Below are positions 48,774 to 62,600 of a stretch of DNA of 64,000 bases, piece by piece (within the stretch, counting starts at the first letter, position 1; the number at the start of each line of letters is the position of its first letter). Under the pieces are notes generated by a model. It searched no databases. It saw only the letters and a program-made list of their open reading frames with translations, and was not told where the DNA came from. This DNA is from Setophaga petechia (taxonomy: Eukaryota > Chordata > Aves > Passeriformes > Parulidae): positions 18,317,001 through 18,381,000 of the forward strand of contig JANCRA010000017.1 of the NCBI GenBank assembly GCA_024362935.1, read 5' to 3'. The translations under genes and the position numbers were made by a program.

Positions 48774-51700
48774 AACAGACCCAAAGATGTTCCTCAGCTG
48801 GGCATAAAGCACATTTCAGTTTAGGCCCAATAACTCATGAGTTTAAAGGTTCTAATGCATCACAGTTAACACCCAGCTCCCTGGAAGGGCTGCTGTAAAG
48901 TGTCAAGGAAAGTCAGATAGAAACACATTAAATTCTAGCAAGGAGCTGCAGAGCCACTGAGATCACTGTACCTCAAAATCACTGATTAGTCACACTAATT
49001 TAAGGTAACACTCTAAAAATAAGGCTCCACTCCATAGGGCTAAGCCATGAATCACCATAATATATGAATCATAACTTCAAATGCAGTAATGAAAAACATG
49101 GGGAAATAATATGGTTTGTTCAGGAGAGTGCTTATTATTCCATTTCACAGAAGACTGAAAAAAAGCTGGTTTCATTATTTTTATATAATCATTCTAAATT
49201 GCAAAGTCCTCCACACAGCCAGGCTATTTAAATAGCATTTTAACAATGTAATTGCTAGAGGTATTTCTCTCTGTCTTCTTTTGGAAAAAAAAAAAAAAAA
49301 AAACAAAAACCAAAAAAATCCCCAGTAACAAGATCTTAATTTATTTTCTTTTTCATTATTCTATGGGGCTGACACCTGGCAGAAAGAGTTTTGTTTATAT
49401 TCCTTCCTATCGGGGTGCTCAGCTGGAGAAGGCCCAAGTGAATAATTAACTAATCAGTGGAAGCACAGAGCACTCCCAGCACAGACAGATCTTGGGATTC
49501 CCAACCTGTGACAAAGATAATTTCACATGCAAGCACGAATGTCTCAGAATTCCAGATCCTTAAATACAAAATGATTAAATATTTGTTCCAGGCTTTGGCC
49601 GTGGCAGTCAATCTTTTATGCATTCAATGGCTGTGGACTGTGCTCATTTAAGCTTTTATTCCTGCAGCATGGCGTGAGGAATTTAACAACGAATTTAACA
49701 ATAAATTCCACCTGACATTTGGTGCCACCTCCAAGCCAGTGAATCCAATCCAATGACAGCTCCTGAACAAACATTTTCCTTTGCACAGAGGAGTCAGTGG
49801 AATTCCCTCATGCACAGGAGCTTACATGCTTAATATTATCCAGTTTTTCATCACATTCCTTTGGAGTTTGAAAAGCTTTGAGTACATTCGTGATTCAAAC
49901 TCCAATTCCCACCCAGAGGAATTGGAATTTTTTTTTCAATTCTAACCTCTCCTTTCAGGGATAAAGTGTCCAGGGACTGGAATCAAAGGTTTTCAGCTTA
50001 ATTTGCTTAGACATGTGCTGACCTTCCCCATGAACTACACAGTTATTACATCTATTATATCCCAGATTTTGGGCTTGCACCCTTGGGCCAAGCACTCAGA
50101 ACCAAACCACATTTTCAGGTGTTTCAATCTTGAACACACCCAGTCATTTTTCAGACAGAGAATGTGTTGGAACCCTGGTTACTGAGGATTGGAATACTGA
50201 AATATGAACCCTGGTTACAGAGGATTGGAATACTGAAATATGAACCCTGGTTTCAGAGAATTTTGAAAGGTTCATGCAACCCATTCCATCAGGTATGTGT
50301 TCCATCAAGAATGCATGCTTGTACCAAGGTTTTCAATAATTTCAGGGCAAGGAGGGACAGCACAGAGCTGTTCACCTGTGGCTGCTCTCAAACAACAAAT
50401 CCCTCACACATGAAGAGCTTCCTTGCACATTTTATATTTATAACCCCAAAGTTTTTTGATTAAAAATATAACTAATCCTACATTACAAGCCTTGTCCAAA
50501 TGCAATAATTTATATTTTGTTCAAAATGAAGCTGTAGCATCTCTGTGGAAGAACAGTGAGAGGAGATGGTGGTTTGTGGAGGCTCTCTGTTGATAAATGC
50601 ACAGAGAGCTGGGAACACACTTCCCACACTTCACTGCTGCTCCAGACAAATTAAAATGATTGCACTCCTTTGTATTTCCTGAACTCTGCCCTTTCTTACC
50701 CCAGAGACTGAATAATTGGATTTTAAGTCTGCTGAATAATGCCAAAGACGGACTAATGATCCATAAAATTTTCATCGTGTGTTTTCTTGCCCTTTTATAA
50801 CATGTTAAAAATATAAAAATCAAAATACTTCAGAAAAACACCACTGCAGAACTTGGTCACCACTTCCTAGGGCCAATAACCAGCGGGTTTAGTTTTACAC
50901 AGTACCAGATTTTGTGAGGCTGAAGCTGATGAAACTACTCCAAGCTAGATAGAAATAATTGATTCACAAATCAAAGCTGTAAAGCACAGCCATTTTTGCC
51001 TCTCAGAAATCACGTTGAACAGGTAGTAACAGGTTGCATCTGAGATTTGTGCTCATTTCTTCAAAAGATTTATAGAAACTCCACATCCCCCACAGCTATC
51101 CTCTGTGACAGGCAGAGCAAGAAGTACTAGAAAGAAATGAAAAATAACACAAAAGACTAGAGGTAGTTGCCTAATTTTCTAGTCTGGTGTGGTGTAAATG
51201 TAATATTATTTTTAAAGGTACCTTAGTCAAGAGGCAGATCCCAAATCTTTGCACTCCTATTCACATTGCTGGAGTGCTGACTAGTTAAAGTAATTAAATT
51301 AATTACTCTCTAAAAGTGTAGTAATAGAAAACTTCATGCAGGCAGTGAGGAAAAATAAAACTATTCTGGATTAATCAGTGGAAACTCACAGAGAGTTGGT
51401 GATCCAAAAAATTCTTCCCTTCTAACAGCACTGCAAGGAACACTGACTAATTTGAAATAATAAAAAAGAATGTGTGCAATCTTCAAATAATTTTAAAGAA
51501 TTGGTAAATAATCTCTTTACATAATTTTGAATTGCATTCCTATCGTTTTTTGATCTTCTGGAACAAAACATTGAATTAAATAGATCCTCTACCTATGACT
51601 GTAATACCATGCTACATACACAGGAGGTTAAATTAATTTAATTTAACAGTACACAGACTGAAGGTTGAATACATTTGATTTAACAGTGCCCCTTTTGTCT

Positions 51701-52540
51701 GTCTGGCTGAATGTTTAAAAACAGATTACTGGAAGACTATTTTGACAGGGTTTTTATTAGCTAGATTTACTTGTGAATTAAAGTTTAGAAATGAATTAGC
51801 TCCAGATGAAAGTATCACAGACAATGTGTTACAAAAACATCACAAACCCAGCTCTCTAAATTAGAATGCTCTCTTCCAAAGAGTCAAGGATCCTGCTTAA
51901 TTTTCATTTATTTATATATATCAGCACCCAGCAGGTGTGTGTACTGGATAGGGCCACCTCTCCCCTTTCACTGACTGGTGCACCCAAATATTTCTGAGTT
52001 TTCTGCACCCTCTGTGCAGGGCCAGTGGTTGGAATTTTTCTGTTCCTTGGGACCACTTCCAGTTCAGGATACTCAAAGATTTTACCATTTTATTAGACCA
52101 GGCATTGTTTTAGACAAATCTGCAGCCACAGGAAAAGTGAAACCCAGAATCTGGTTTTATCAGTAATAAATTACAGAAAATTTTCATTTTTCCCCTCATC
52201 AGGCAGAGAGTGACTGATGGCTGAGCTCTGAGCCACTCCAGTCCAGCTGCAGCCCTGGCAGGGACTGCACCAGCTCAGCCCTTTTAACCAACAAATAATT
52301 ATAAAAACAAATCATCAATTCTGTTCTTACATGACTTTGACTCTTAAATTGCAAGTTTACTGGGGAATTATGTTATACTTGGGTCAGGCTTTGGTGTTAC
52401 TTAGTGCAAGAAAAATAATGATGGGTATTACTCACAAAGCAACATTTTCCATATTTTTAAGGTTAATTTATGCTTTAGTTTAAAATTCTCCTGAATCCTC
52501 AATTAAGAAGGAACTTCCAGCTAGGGAAACTTTGCATTGC
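48774..52540. other. Non-coding stretch, no gene recognised
   Basis: Contents are an A-run at 49285-49303, a 36-bp tandem duplication at 50171-50258 (listed), and an AT-only palindrome at 51627-51647 (gttaaatt / aatttaac). No exon or interspersed repeat is recognised. Confidence 0.55.
50171..50258 (+). repeat. 36-bp tandem repeat, about 2.4 units
   Basis: Two full units beginning aaccctggttactgagg and ending ggaatactgaaatatg are followed by a partial third unit. The second differs from the first at one base (actgagg to acagagg). The near identity suggests a recent local duplication. Confidence 0.92.
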
Positions 52541-53660
52541 ACATGTGAAATATCAGTATTTTGGACATGTAGCATATCAGCAAATATTGACATATAAATA
52601 TCAGTATTTTAGACATGTAACATATCATTAAATGTAAATTTCAGTATTTGGGACATGTAGCGTATCAGTAAATATGGACATGTAAATATCAGTATTTGGG
52701 ACATGTAAAACATCAGTAAATATGGACATATAAATATCAGTATTTTAGACATGTAACATATCATTAAATGTAAATTTCAGTATTAGGGACATGTAACATA
52801 TCAGTAAATATGGGCATGTAAATATCAGTATTTTGGACATGTAACATATCAGTAAATATGGACTTATAAATATCAGTAAATTTGGACATGTAAATATCAG
52901 TAAATATGGACATATAAATATCAGTAAATTTGGACATGTAAAATATCCATAAATATGAACATATAGATATCAGTATTTTGGGCATGCAACATATCAGTAA
53001 ATATGGACATGTAAATATCAGTATTTGGGACATATAACACATCAGTAAATATGGGCATGTAAATATCAGTAAATATGGACATGTAAATATCAGTATTTTG
53101 AATATGTAACATATCAGTAAATATGGGCATGTAAATATCAGTATTTGGGACATATAACACATCAGTAAATATGGGCATGTAAATATCAGTAAATATGAAC
53201 ATGTAGATATCATATTTTGGATATGTAACATATCAGTAAATATGAACATGTAGATATCATATTTTGGACATGTAACATATCACTAAATATGGGCATGTAA
53301 AAATATCAGTATTTGGGACATGTAAATATCAGTATTTGGGACATGCAAATATCAGTAAATATGGACATATAAATATCAGTATTTTGTATATATAACATAT
53401 CAGTATTTTGGATATGTAACATATTAGTAAATATGGACATGTAAATATCAGTATTTTGTATATATAACATATCAGTATTTTGGATATGTAACATATCAGT
53501 AAATATGGGCATGTAAATATCAGTATTTGGGACATGTAAATATCAGTATTTTGGACATGTAAATATCAGTATTTTGGACATGTAACATATCAGTAAATAT
53601 GGACATGTAAATATCAGTATTTGGGACATGTAAATATCAGTATTTTGTTCATGTAACATA
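52541..53660 (+). repeat. 1.1-kb AT-rich minisatellite of 23- and 25-bp units
   Basis: Two related unit types are intermixed and often alternate: gacatgtaaatatcagtatt plus ttg (23 bp), and gacatgtaacatatcagtaa plus atatg (25 bp). Neighbouring pairs therefore make 48-bp higher-order units. Variants include gacatata, ggcatgt and catttaaatg forms at the left edge, where units are most diverged. The right end is the most regular. Most units carry the palindrome acatgt. Minus-strand open frames of 60-161 codons through the array are artefacts. Confidence 0.95.
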
Positions 53661-56600
53661 TTGATCAGGTGTCTCTGGTCCCTGCAGTTGTCCCCTGCCC
53701 GTCCCAGCACTGCTGCTGCCAGGGATGTCACATCTCTGGGTACAGAGTGGACCCCTGCAAACCCAGCTCCAGGAACAGGGTGCAGCTTTGAGGAGAGGCT
53801 TTGGGGCAGAACCTCCTGACAGTTTCACAGTTTTTCCAACACACCAAGATGACATTGGGTGCTTGAAGCAATTGCCAGGGGGTAGCTGTCCACAACACAT
53901 TTGATATTTTCTTTTTAGATGGAAGCCAGTGCATCAGTGCAAAATGAGATATGGCCTTTATATATTTAACCATAAATACTGTTATAGCTGTGATAGCAAA
54001 TACAGGATTATTACAGCTTTTTGGATCATTCTTTTTTCTCCAGTACTCATAAAATCAATATATTAAACATGAAAGGACTTAAGATCACATCTCCAATATT
54101 TAAGGAGCTCTTCATGCCCTTCTAGAAATGCTGCTGGTCTTTAAATTCAACAAGCCAGCATCACTCTTTGTCTTTGCTAAATTTATACAAGTGGAAAGTC
54201 ACAGAGAACATCTACAGGGAGAAAAAAAAAAGTATGTTCTGAATATTTTTAAACATAGCTAATATCAGAACAGCCTATGCAATATGTAGATTATTTTTTT
54301 TTTCTCCATCTTTTGACAGTCATTGAAATGAATTCCAACTGGAGATCTGAAAAGCTGGCATAAAGCTATTTTTCCCTCTTGATTCTTTTATATCCTATCC
54401 TGAGCTCAACTGAACTGGAGAGAACAGTTATGCACATTGCACTGAAAAGAGCTGAGGGTACAAAATGCAGATCTTTCTGGGAAGGAACATGATCACTCTC
54501 TCCATGCAGAATGCCAATTTGTCTCCTTTTTGCATCCTCCACAGTGGAATCTAGAAGTTTAAGGTTTTTATTTTCTTCTCTTCACAGCAAGGAAATCAAG
54601 TTAAGCATCACTTCAAAATTAATAAAAAAGCCCACACTGGTGGGGAGTCTGAGGACAGTTGAACTCCTATCCAAAATATTAATTTTGCAAATAATTTGAT
54701 CCTTTTGGACAAATTTTGGATGCTCTTTAGGTCATTGTGTTGTGTTTGTTATTCCCACAACTGACATGGAGAATATAAATTCTGTACAAATACCAACATG
54801 GATTTTGAGGGAAGTGCAAGATCTGAGAGAGCTCCAAGCCTTGGGATTATTTTGAAGTCAACCCAAATGCAGTTCAGAGCTGGCAGCAGATACAAACCAA
54901 GGGATGCTCAGGGCTGGGATTTAGCAATTACAGAAATTCTGAATTATAACAACAGTGTATATCCCTGAAAATTATAAGTGCATCCAGAATCTAATGGCTA
55001 TGGCTCAAACTACAAAAGAAGTTACTCTGTATTTGCAACAAGTTCAGAAAGCAGAATTTTTAAAGCAATTCCATCACTTTTGAGATTAGCTGTAGCCTGA
55101 GTTGTACTCTATGCACACATCCCTCTCTGTTCATTGCAAAGAGAGTTAAAATTAAAATTAAAAATCACATCTCTGTCCTGTACCTTTACTAGATATCCAC
55201 ATGCACCAAAACAAACAGTAATAACAATAAATAGTATCTGCACATCTACACTTATTTAAAAAAAAATCATAGTGGCACAAAAATGCCAAGTTTGAAAAGG
55301 AATTTAAGCACTTAATACATGGATAAATGCTGCACCTTCATTGCCTCACCAGGAATCCTACATGACTGAAAACATACACCAGCTTTTGGTAAAAAAGCAG
55401 AAAATGCAGGATATTTGTAATCCAGAAAGAGAATGTTCCATGTTTTATCAACCTCAGAGGAATCCTGTGAAGCTTAAATAGCACCTGTATGTTTTTCATG
55501 GTATGTTGATTAAAAAAAAAGAAAAAAAGAGCTAGAAGAGGAAGTTAAAGAACTTCAGGACTAGAATAGAGTTGTTGTATATCTGATATCCCCAACTGAT
55601 AAATGCCACCTTGTCCTTTGAAGGAGCTGCAGTTAATAATTAGTAAAACATTAATAGATACAATATAATTAAGATGCTGTTCCCTAAAATAACCCCCAAA
55701 ATCTGCAGGTCTCCAGATTCCAAAGCTGCAGTCCCATCAGACAGGGAGCAAACTGGTCAATGTCTGTATTTTTTAAGCTCCCTGGGTGTTTCATTCTGAC
55801 ATCTGTGGTCAGGTATCCTCCCAACAAATCTGCTGAGAAAGAATGCAGGATAAAGAGAGAGGCAGAAAAAAAAGAATTATGGAAAATGGCCTTGCAAAGG
55901 GGCTGGGATGCACTTCCATACAGGGAGGAGGGAAAAAATGAGACTTTTAAAAAATGGGAAAAAAGTGCCAGCATAGGAAAGCAAAACATATAAACTAAAA
56001 TTTTTAACTCTAATTCTTTTCTTCAAAAGAAGAGAAGGAGAAAGAAATGGGTAAATGAGGAACTTTGTCAGAACTTTTCTAATTTTCTCTCTCTTCCATA
56101 GTTTTTTGGGTTTTTTTTTCCCTTTTAATTCTAATCATGCACCTCCACTGTGAAGTTATTTACAGTTTCTTGCCAGTTATGAATAAAAAGCAAAAATAAA
56201 AGACTACGCTCTGAAATATCTATTTACATCAGTATCTCTGCAGACAACATTGTTATTCTTTACTTGAGCTATTTCCAATTCAGATTAAAGTGAAAGTATA
56301 TCAGGTCCTCACTAGCAATTTAAAAATCCTCCACTCATGTGTGCCAGGTTTTATACATTTTGGAACACATGCCAAAACAGAGCTGCTTAAGACAGGATGC
56401 TTCAGGAGAGGGAATTGTGTGAGAAAGAAAATGAATAAAACAATCACAACAATATTTTATTCTTCTGATTGAATTTTTATCTCATCTCATTTCCATGCAT
56501 TCCCTTTTTTTTTTTCTCCTCTCTAAAGCCAGTGATACTGAATGCTGATAAGATTACACTGGTGCAGCTCCAGCCCAGCACATTATTTAAGAAACTTGTA

Positions 56601-59600
56601 CACATACACTTTAAATAAATAAATCTGTCCCAAAAATATTCCCTTACTGGGCTAAGAACTCATCTGAATACTACAAAACACTGTAGAAAAAGGTGGTTGG
56701 TGGCAGATGATGAATTTCCTGATAAATTCACTGTTCTTGGGAAGTTCTCCCTTGGAGAACCCAGTGCCACCCCAATTTTCTGGCCACGCTCCTGTGGCAA
56801 AGCCCAGCAAAGTTCAAAAGCAGCACCTTAAAGGCAAACATGGAAAATAAGTTTACAGCAGCAGTGAAACAGTGATCTGAGAGCCAGGGCAGGGAGAGGT
56901 GTTCTCATCACTCAGTGATAAAACCTCTCCCACACAGCTGGGGTTACTGACAGTGTTCTGAGCTTCTGGAAAGCAAAGTTCACTGTCACTCAGGCAGCTG
57001 AAAAACAAGGAGGGAACACTTAGACTGCTTCAGATCTGAATTTTTCAGGTTTTTCAGCTCTGAAAAGGTGGAAGATGTATTGTCAGTGAAAAAAACAAAC
57101 CTGATGAACCTTAACTCTGTCCCTTCAAGTGGCCACTTGGAAGAGTCACAGCATCCATGGCTGCAGCAGAGGGTCAGGAGGGATCTGCTGGAGCTGCCTG
57201 CCAGGGCTGCACGGAGAAATGAGCTCCAGAGAGCCTGAGACTGGGACTGTGATGGGCAGAATTCATCTAAAAACTCTGCTCACCCCTTTCCCTCACCAGA
57301 GCTCTCTGTGCCAAATGGGACATATATTGAAATTAAATAGCTGTATGTTGGCATGCCAAATTTACTGCTTTTATGAGTATTATGAGAGTTTAAAATACTT
57401 GACAAGTATTCTTGTGAAGCATGTTCACCTGTACATTAAACACATACTGACAATTATAATTACTGCATAGAAATATCCACTAACACATCATTTGATCTTT
57501 CATGCTGATTTCAGAAACCCACAATGATATCAAATGATTGCATTGTTTCTGTTGGTGAACTGTAGCAGGAAAAGCAGGAATCTGATTTCAAAAGTGTTTG
57601 TAATGTTTTTAACCAATTCAACCAGAAGCACAGCTATCAAATCAGTGCCACTGGGAATCCTCTAGAAGTAATACAGGGAGACACTAAAATAAAAATATTT
57701 ACACCAGAACTGTTCACACAGTTGCTCAAAATGGCTGAAAACATAGCAAAGTCATGTATTGTTTTATTTAATAAAAACAGAAAAGAATTTACTTCTGCAG
57801 CTAAAACATTCTCTGCAATTAAAGGAAATCTCTAAGTGATATGGAAGATATTTCATCTTCCACTCACTCCATATTTTCTGCATTTAATTTTCACGAGCCC
57901 CTCAAAGCTCGTTCGAAACTCTGCAGTTGCTGGGTTTGAAAGGATGATAAATTTCATGGGTGAGCTCTCCCTAACAAACATGCTGGGCCGTGTTATTGTG
58001 GTGTCACTTCTCCTCATGCTGACAGGCTGGTGATGAGAGCTGGGTGTGCTGCCCCTGCTCTGATCTGCTGCAGCTCCTCAACACAGACATGAAAGGCAGC
58101 TCCAGCCAAGGCACCACAGCCCAGGTGTGCCAAGAACTCTGAGGATTCAGGGAACAAAGGTTTGTAGGTGTCACTATTTGTGAACAAAGGTTTTGTCACT
58201 ATTTGTGAGATATTTCTGCTTTATATTGGAACGCATCCTATACGGCTCGATAGACACATTACACACAGCAAAATCCTGCAGCCTTAATCAAATTTAGGAA
58301 TCCTTTGTTAGGAATAATTGGAGGATATGATATGGGTTAGCTGAACTGTGCTTGTCACAAAAATCAGGAGTGGCTCCAAAGTGTGGATCTACACTGATTG
58401 CAATGAACTTCTTTCTATCACAAATAAAAGTGGTCCAGAGGATTCTCTGTTTACAGCCACTCACTCCTGGCTCGGGGCTGCTCTGTGAGATCAGGGTTTC
58501 AGGGATGCTGAAATACAATCTCTCCTCACTGCTCACGAGTTTCTGGACTGAGAAATCACAATGGCTTTCACCTCAGGACCACTGGGAGCAGAAGGATTAG
58601 CAGAGCCATAAAAATGACTGAAGAACTGGGAAACCAGCCTGGGTGAAAGATTTAAAACTTCAGACTCTTTATCTTGACAAGGAAAGTTTAAAAGAAACTC
58701 TGAATTCTAAATATCTAGGATGTTGAGCCCAAAGAAAACAAAAGCAGAGTTTTTTACATGTATGCAGAGTAATTATCACCTACAGGCACAACCACAGCTC
58801 CCCAGAGACAAAACTGGATTTTCTATTATGTGCAACTGCTTCAAAAAGGTAACAAGTCAGACTTGGGCATAAACAACAATATGTCTGTAAATAATAATGT
58901 GGAGAAAACCTCCCCTTTTTCTGCTCATTGATAAATCTCAAGTAGAACACCAGAAATCAAGGAAAATTATGGGATTCCTCAAGAGATTAATGCAAGAATG
59001 AAGAGTGTGAACACGACTTTCAACAGGTGTGTTGGAGAAAGGCATTTTTCAGTCTAAGCCATTAAGCCTGTGCATTTAAAAGGATCTTTAATACAAGCAA
59101 TGCTCTCATTTGTGGGATTGCTGCCACCACAAACAGGAGATTTTAAAGGAGCTGTGCCTGTCAGAGCCACCCCACTCCTTTCCCCATCCCACCAGCAGCC
59201 AAATGGGAGCAGGAGAAGCTCAGCATTCCTAACAGTCCTGGGCAATGATATTCACATGCTATTAATGAACCTTGAACTGGAATTTCTCCCTTCAGAGCAG
59301 ATCAGAAGAAATGCCACCAACTGATATCTTGTGCAGCAGGGAGATCAGAATTTCTGCATGACTCCCATTACTGGGGTCTCACCACTGTGGATCATTACAG
59401 GTTTCATTTTTCAGAAATTTCATTTTTTAGTTTGGCAGGAGATAATAACATCCAGCCAGCTGACCCAACCTCAGATAATTACTATCAAAATTGGTCCTGC
59501 AGCTTCAACTGGAAAAAGTTTTCTTCTTCACTTCCTGCCTGAAACTACTGTGCTGCATGGGTGCATTTCAGCAGCACCAAAATAATTACACCAGGGTCAA

Positions 59601-62600
59601 AGACTGAAGAAATAATTCACTGTAAATACCTCTGGTTTTTTTCCTGGTTGTGAAATATTCAGTGGTTATGCTGTGTTTGCATTTTTCTTGTACTCACTTT
59701 GATGACTGATCATTTTTAACCCTCATTATTGAGGATGGAAAATACAGTATTTAGCATCAATGCCACATAGTAGAATCTGCTTCCACTTTTAGGGCCCAGT
59801 CATCACCCCAAATAAATAAATATTTTGCCAATGATTTAAGTTGGTACTGAAACAAGACAAATAAGTTGAAGCAAGTTCATATATAAACAGAATTTGGGCT
59901 ATTTAAAAGAGATTTTAGAATGCCTTTCTGGGCTTTACCCCACTGGACTGCCTGAGGCAGAACTTCCAGAAAAAATGGAGACAAATTTCTTGAGACTGCC
60001 AGGTTAATTCAGCATGCAAAGCATTCCCTCGTGGACCAGGAAAAAGAAATGTCACTTCAGTAAACAGTTTCAAAAGTATTCCCAGGATCTGAGGACTACT
60101 TGTGAGGAAATTTCTGGGTTTTTCAGGATGTGCAACCCTTCTGTTTTCTGACAAGTGGGAAACTTTATAAGCACGAACTTTTTTGTCTCGAAGTGTGGAT
60201 GATTATTGCCCTAAAATAAAAATCTTTAAAGACCAGAATGATTTAAAAATGGATGAAGGCACACTAGAATACCACAGGCTGTATCACAGCCAGAGTATTT
60301 GGTCTGCAGGTCAGAAAACAAAACCTGAAGGAAAAAAATCTTGCTGACAAGACATTTTCTTGTTCAGGTACAAAGTGTGAACACTTTGTCAAAGATGTGT
60401 TTGCCATGGCCCAAAGATCTTTTGCATCTCACAGTTCTTTCAGAACAGAACAGTTTCAAAACACTGCAGAAGAAGTTGCTGAGTAGCACTGACAAGACCA
60501 CAGAAATAATTACTGAACAAAATCAGAAGATTGCTGAAAAATAAAAAATGGGATTGGAAACAATGGATTGGAAACAAAAGCAGTGAGTAAGGGCAGAACA
60601 TTAATACCAATGGCTAAGCCTTCAAAAGGAAACACCTTGGCTAGACTAACATAAAAATGGGTTTAAAATAATTGTAGTTCTTGATTGTAACAGCCTTAAA
60701 ATGCACAAGAGCACAGTCAGATTTGGGTTCCTGTTCAGCAAATACTGAGAGTTTTGGCACAGAAGTGCCCACGTGTGTCCTCATGCAGGCAGACCCCAGG
60801 GTTTCTGCCCTTTCACATGAACAAACACTGCATCACTAAAATCTTCTCTGGAACTCACTGGTGCCTGCTTTGAAGTGAATATTAAATCAGTTTGCAGATA
60901 ACTTGCAATTGCTGTTGAATTTCAATTGTTTTCCTACCCAGGCACCCAGAGTGCAGGGGCACTCAGAAAGCTGCAGGAAAATCCAGGGGAGAAAAGCAGA
61001 TTTGCACAGCTCATCCCCAGTGTTTGCCCACAGGGATTTCTCATGCCATCAAGCTCAGGGAGGGTGATCAAAACATCATAGAATGCTTTCAGTTATGGCA
61101 CTGCTTTCGAATGAACTAAATTTGGAAGAGATTAAAACTGGAGATGCTCATTAGAGATGGCTAAAGAAATGCTGAAAGATTTGGAGGAGACCCATAATAG
61201 AATTTCCATATGTCGAACTCTTTGATGTACACACTTGTGAGTCATTTGCCAGCAGAGCACCAGGACACAAAGCATCTTCCAGATCCAAACTGCTTTCATC
61301 TTAGAAGGAACCCAGCTATAAAGAAGCTACAGTAGAACACGAGCAATATTAACAGAAAGTGGTGGTTTTTTTTGCTTTAATAACTTCTCCTTCAGTGCAT
61401 TTCTCAATTCAATCATAGTATGGAGTTAATGGACAGAATATTATGTAGAGTTTTAATTTTAAATCCAAAATAAAGATCTTACAGGAACTTACAATGCATT
61501 TGGAAGATGTATTCCAGTGATGAATTTGTTTCTAGTTAACAAAAATTCAGAACTGTAAAAATGTAAGTGTGACAAACTAGGCTCACACCGAAGATAAAAG
61601 TTTTTAACAAGCTCTGAAATTTTCAAAGAATGAAAACAGCCTTTTTTTTTTTTTCCTTATAAATATCATGATTACATTCCTCACTTTAAAAGAGCATTTC
61701 ACTGTGTGCCTCCCAGAACCATAAAAAGGACCAGGAAAGCAGGATGGCTTGCAAAGCAGGGTCACTCAGTGCCAGCTCCATGAGCTGCCTCTCCCATTTC
61801 TATCAAAGCCTGCAGGTTGAAAAAAAGCCATTTTTACTGTGCTGCTAATTCAGCTTTCACTGTGTGATGTCTTGGCTATATTGATAATTCATACTCTCTC
61901 CTCTTTGTTGTTTTATGGAAGTAAAACATTCAAAATCCTTTTCCACGTCAGTGTCAGCCAAGGAATCTTCATTTTCCTGGAAGAGGGTTCTGCTTTCAGG
62001 TAGCAGGGCAGAACTGATGAGGTGCATGAGCAGCCATCAACACCCCAAGAAAGCTGTTAATAATTTTTGGCAGGCCTCTCCATTAAATAGATTCTATCTG
62101 AAATAAAGCACAGGCCAAGGAAGTCTGAATTTCACTGCTGATAAGTCAGTCTAGCCCACAACACAGACTCATTTTTTGGTTCTCAAAAAGATAAAGGACT
62201 GTTCTCTGGGATTTTTTTGGCAAGCTGTACTGGAAAGGTATTTTGGCAAGGATACAAGAGAAAATGCTCATTGAGTTTGAGCATACCTGGAGATAAGCAG
62301 GATCCATCTCCCAGAGAAGTCTTTATTCATTACTATCAAAATATACTTGGCAAAAGTTCTCAGTTTACTTCAAAAGTAATGAGGGCTAGAACATATTTGA
62401 GATGAGGAATAAATTAGCTGAGACACAGTGTTTTTTTCTCAATTTTAAGCACTTCATTATGAAGGCATATTTATCAAGTGCTATTCTTTTCCAGGTTCTG
62501 ACTGCTATTAAAAAAGCAGGATAAGGACAAGAGACAGGAGCTGCTTCCTTGTTCAAGTCAGGATTCCAGAAGAAAAATGAAGTTTACCCAGGAGATTTCT

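Noticed and set aside
52764..53535. Minus-strand hydrophobic repeat frames resembling membrane proteins
   Set aside because: They are translation of the AT-rich minisatellite; the pattern repeats with the DNA unit and several frames are open.
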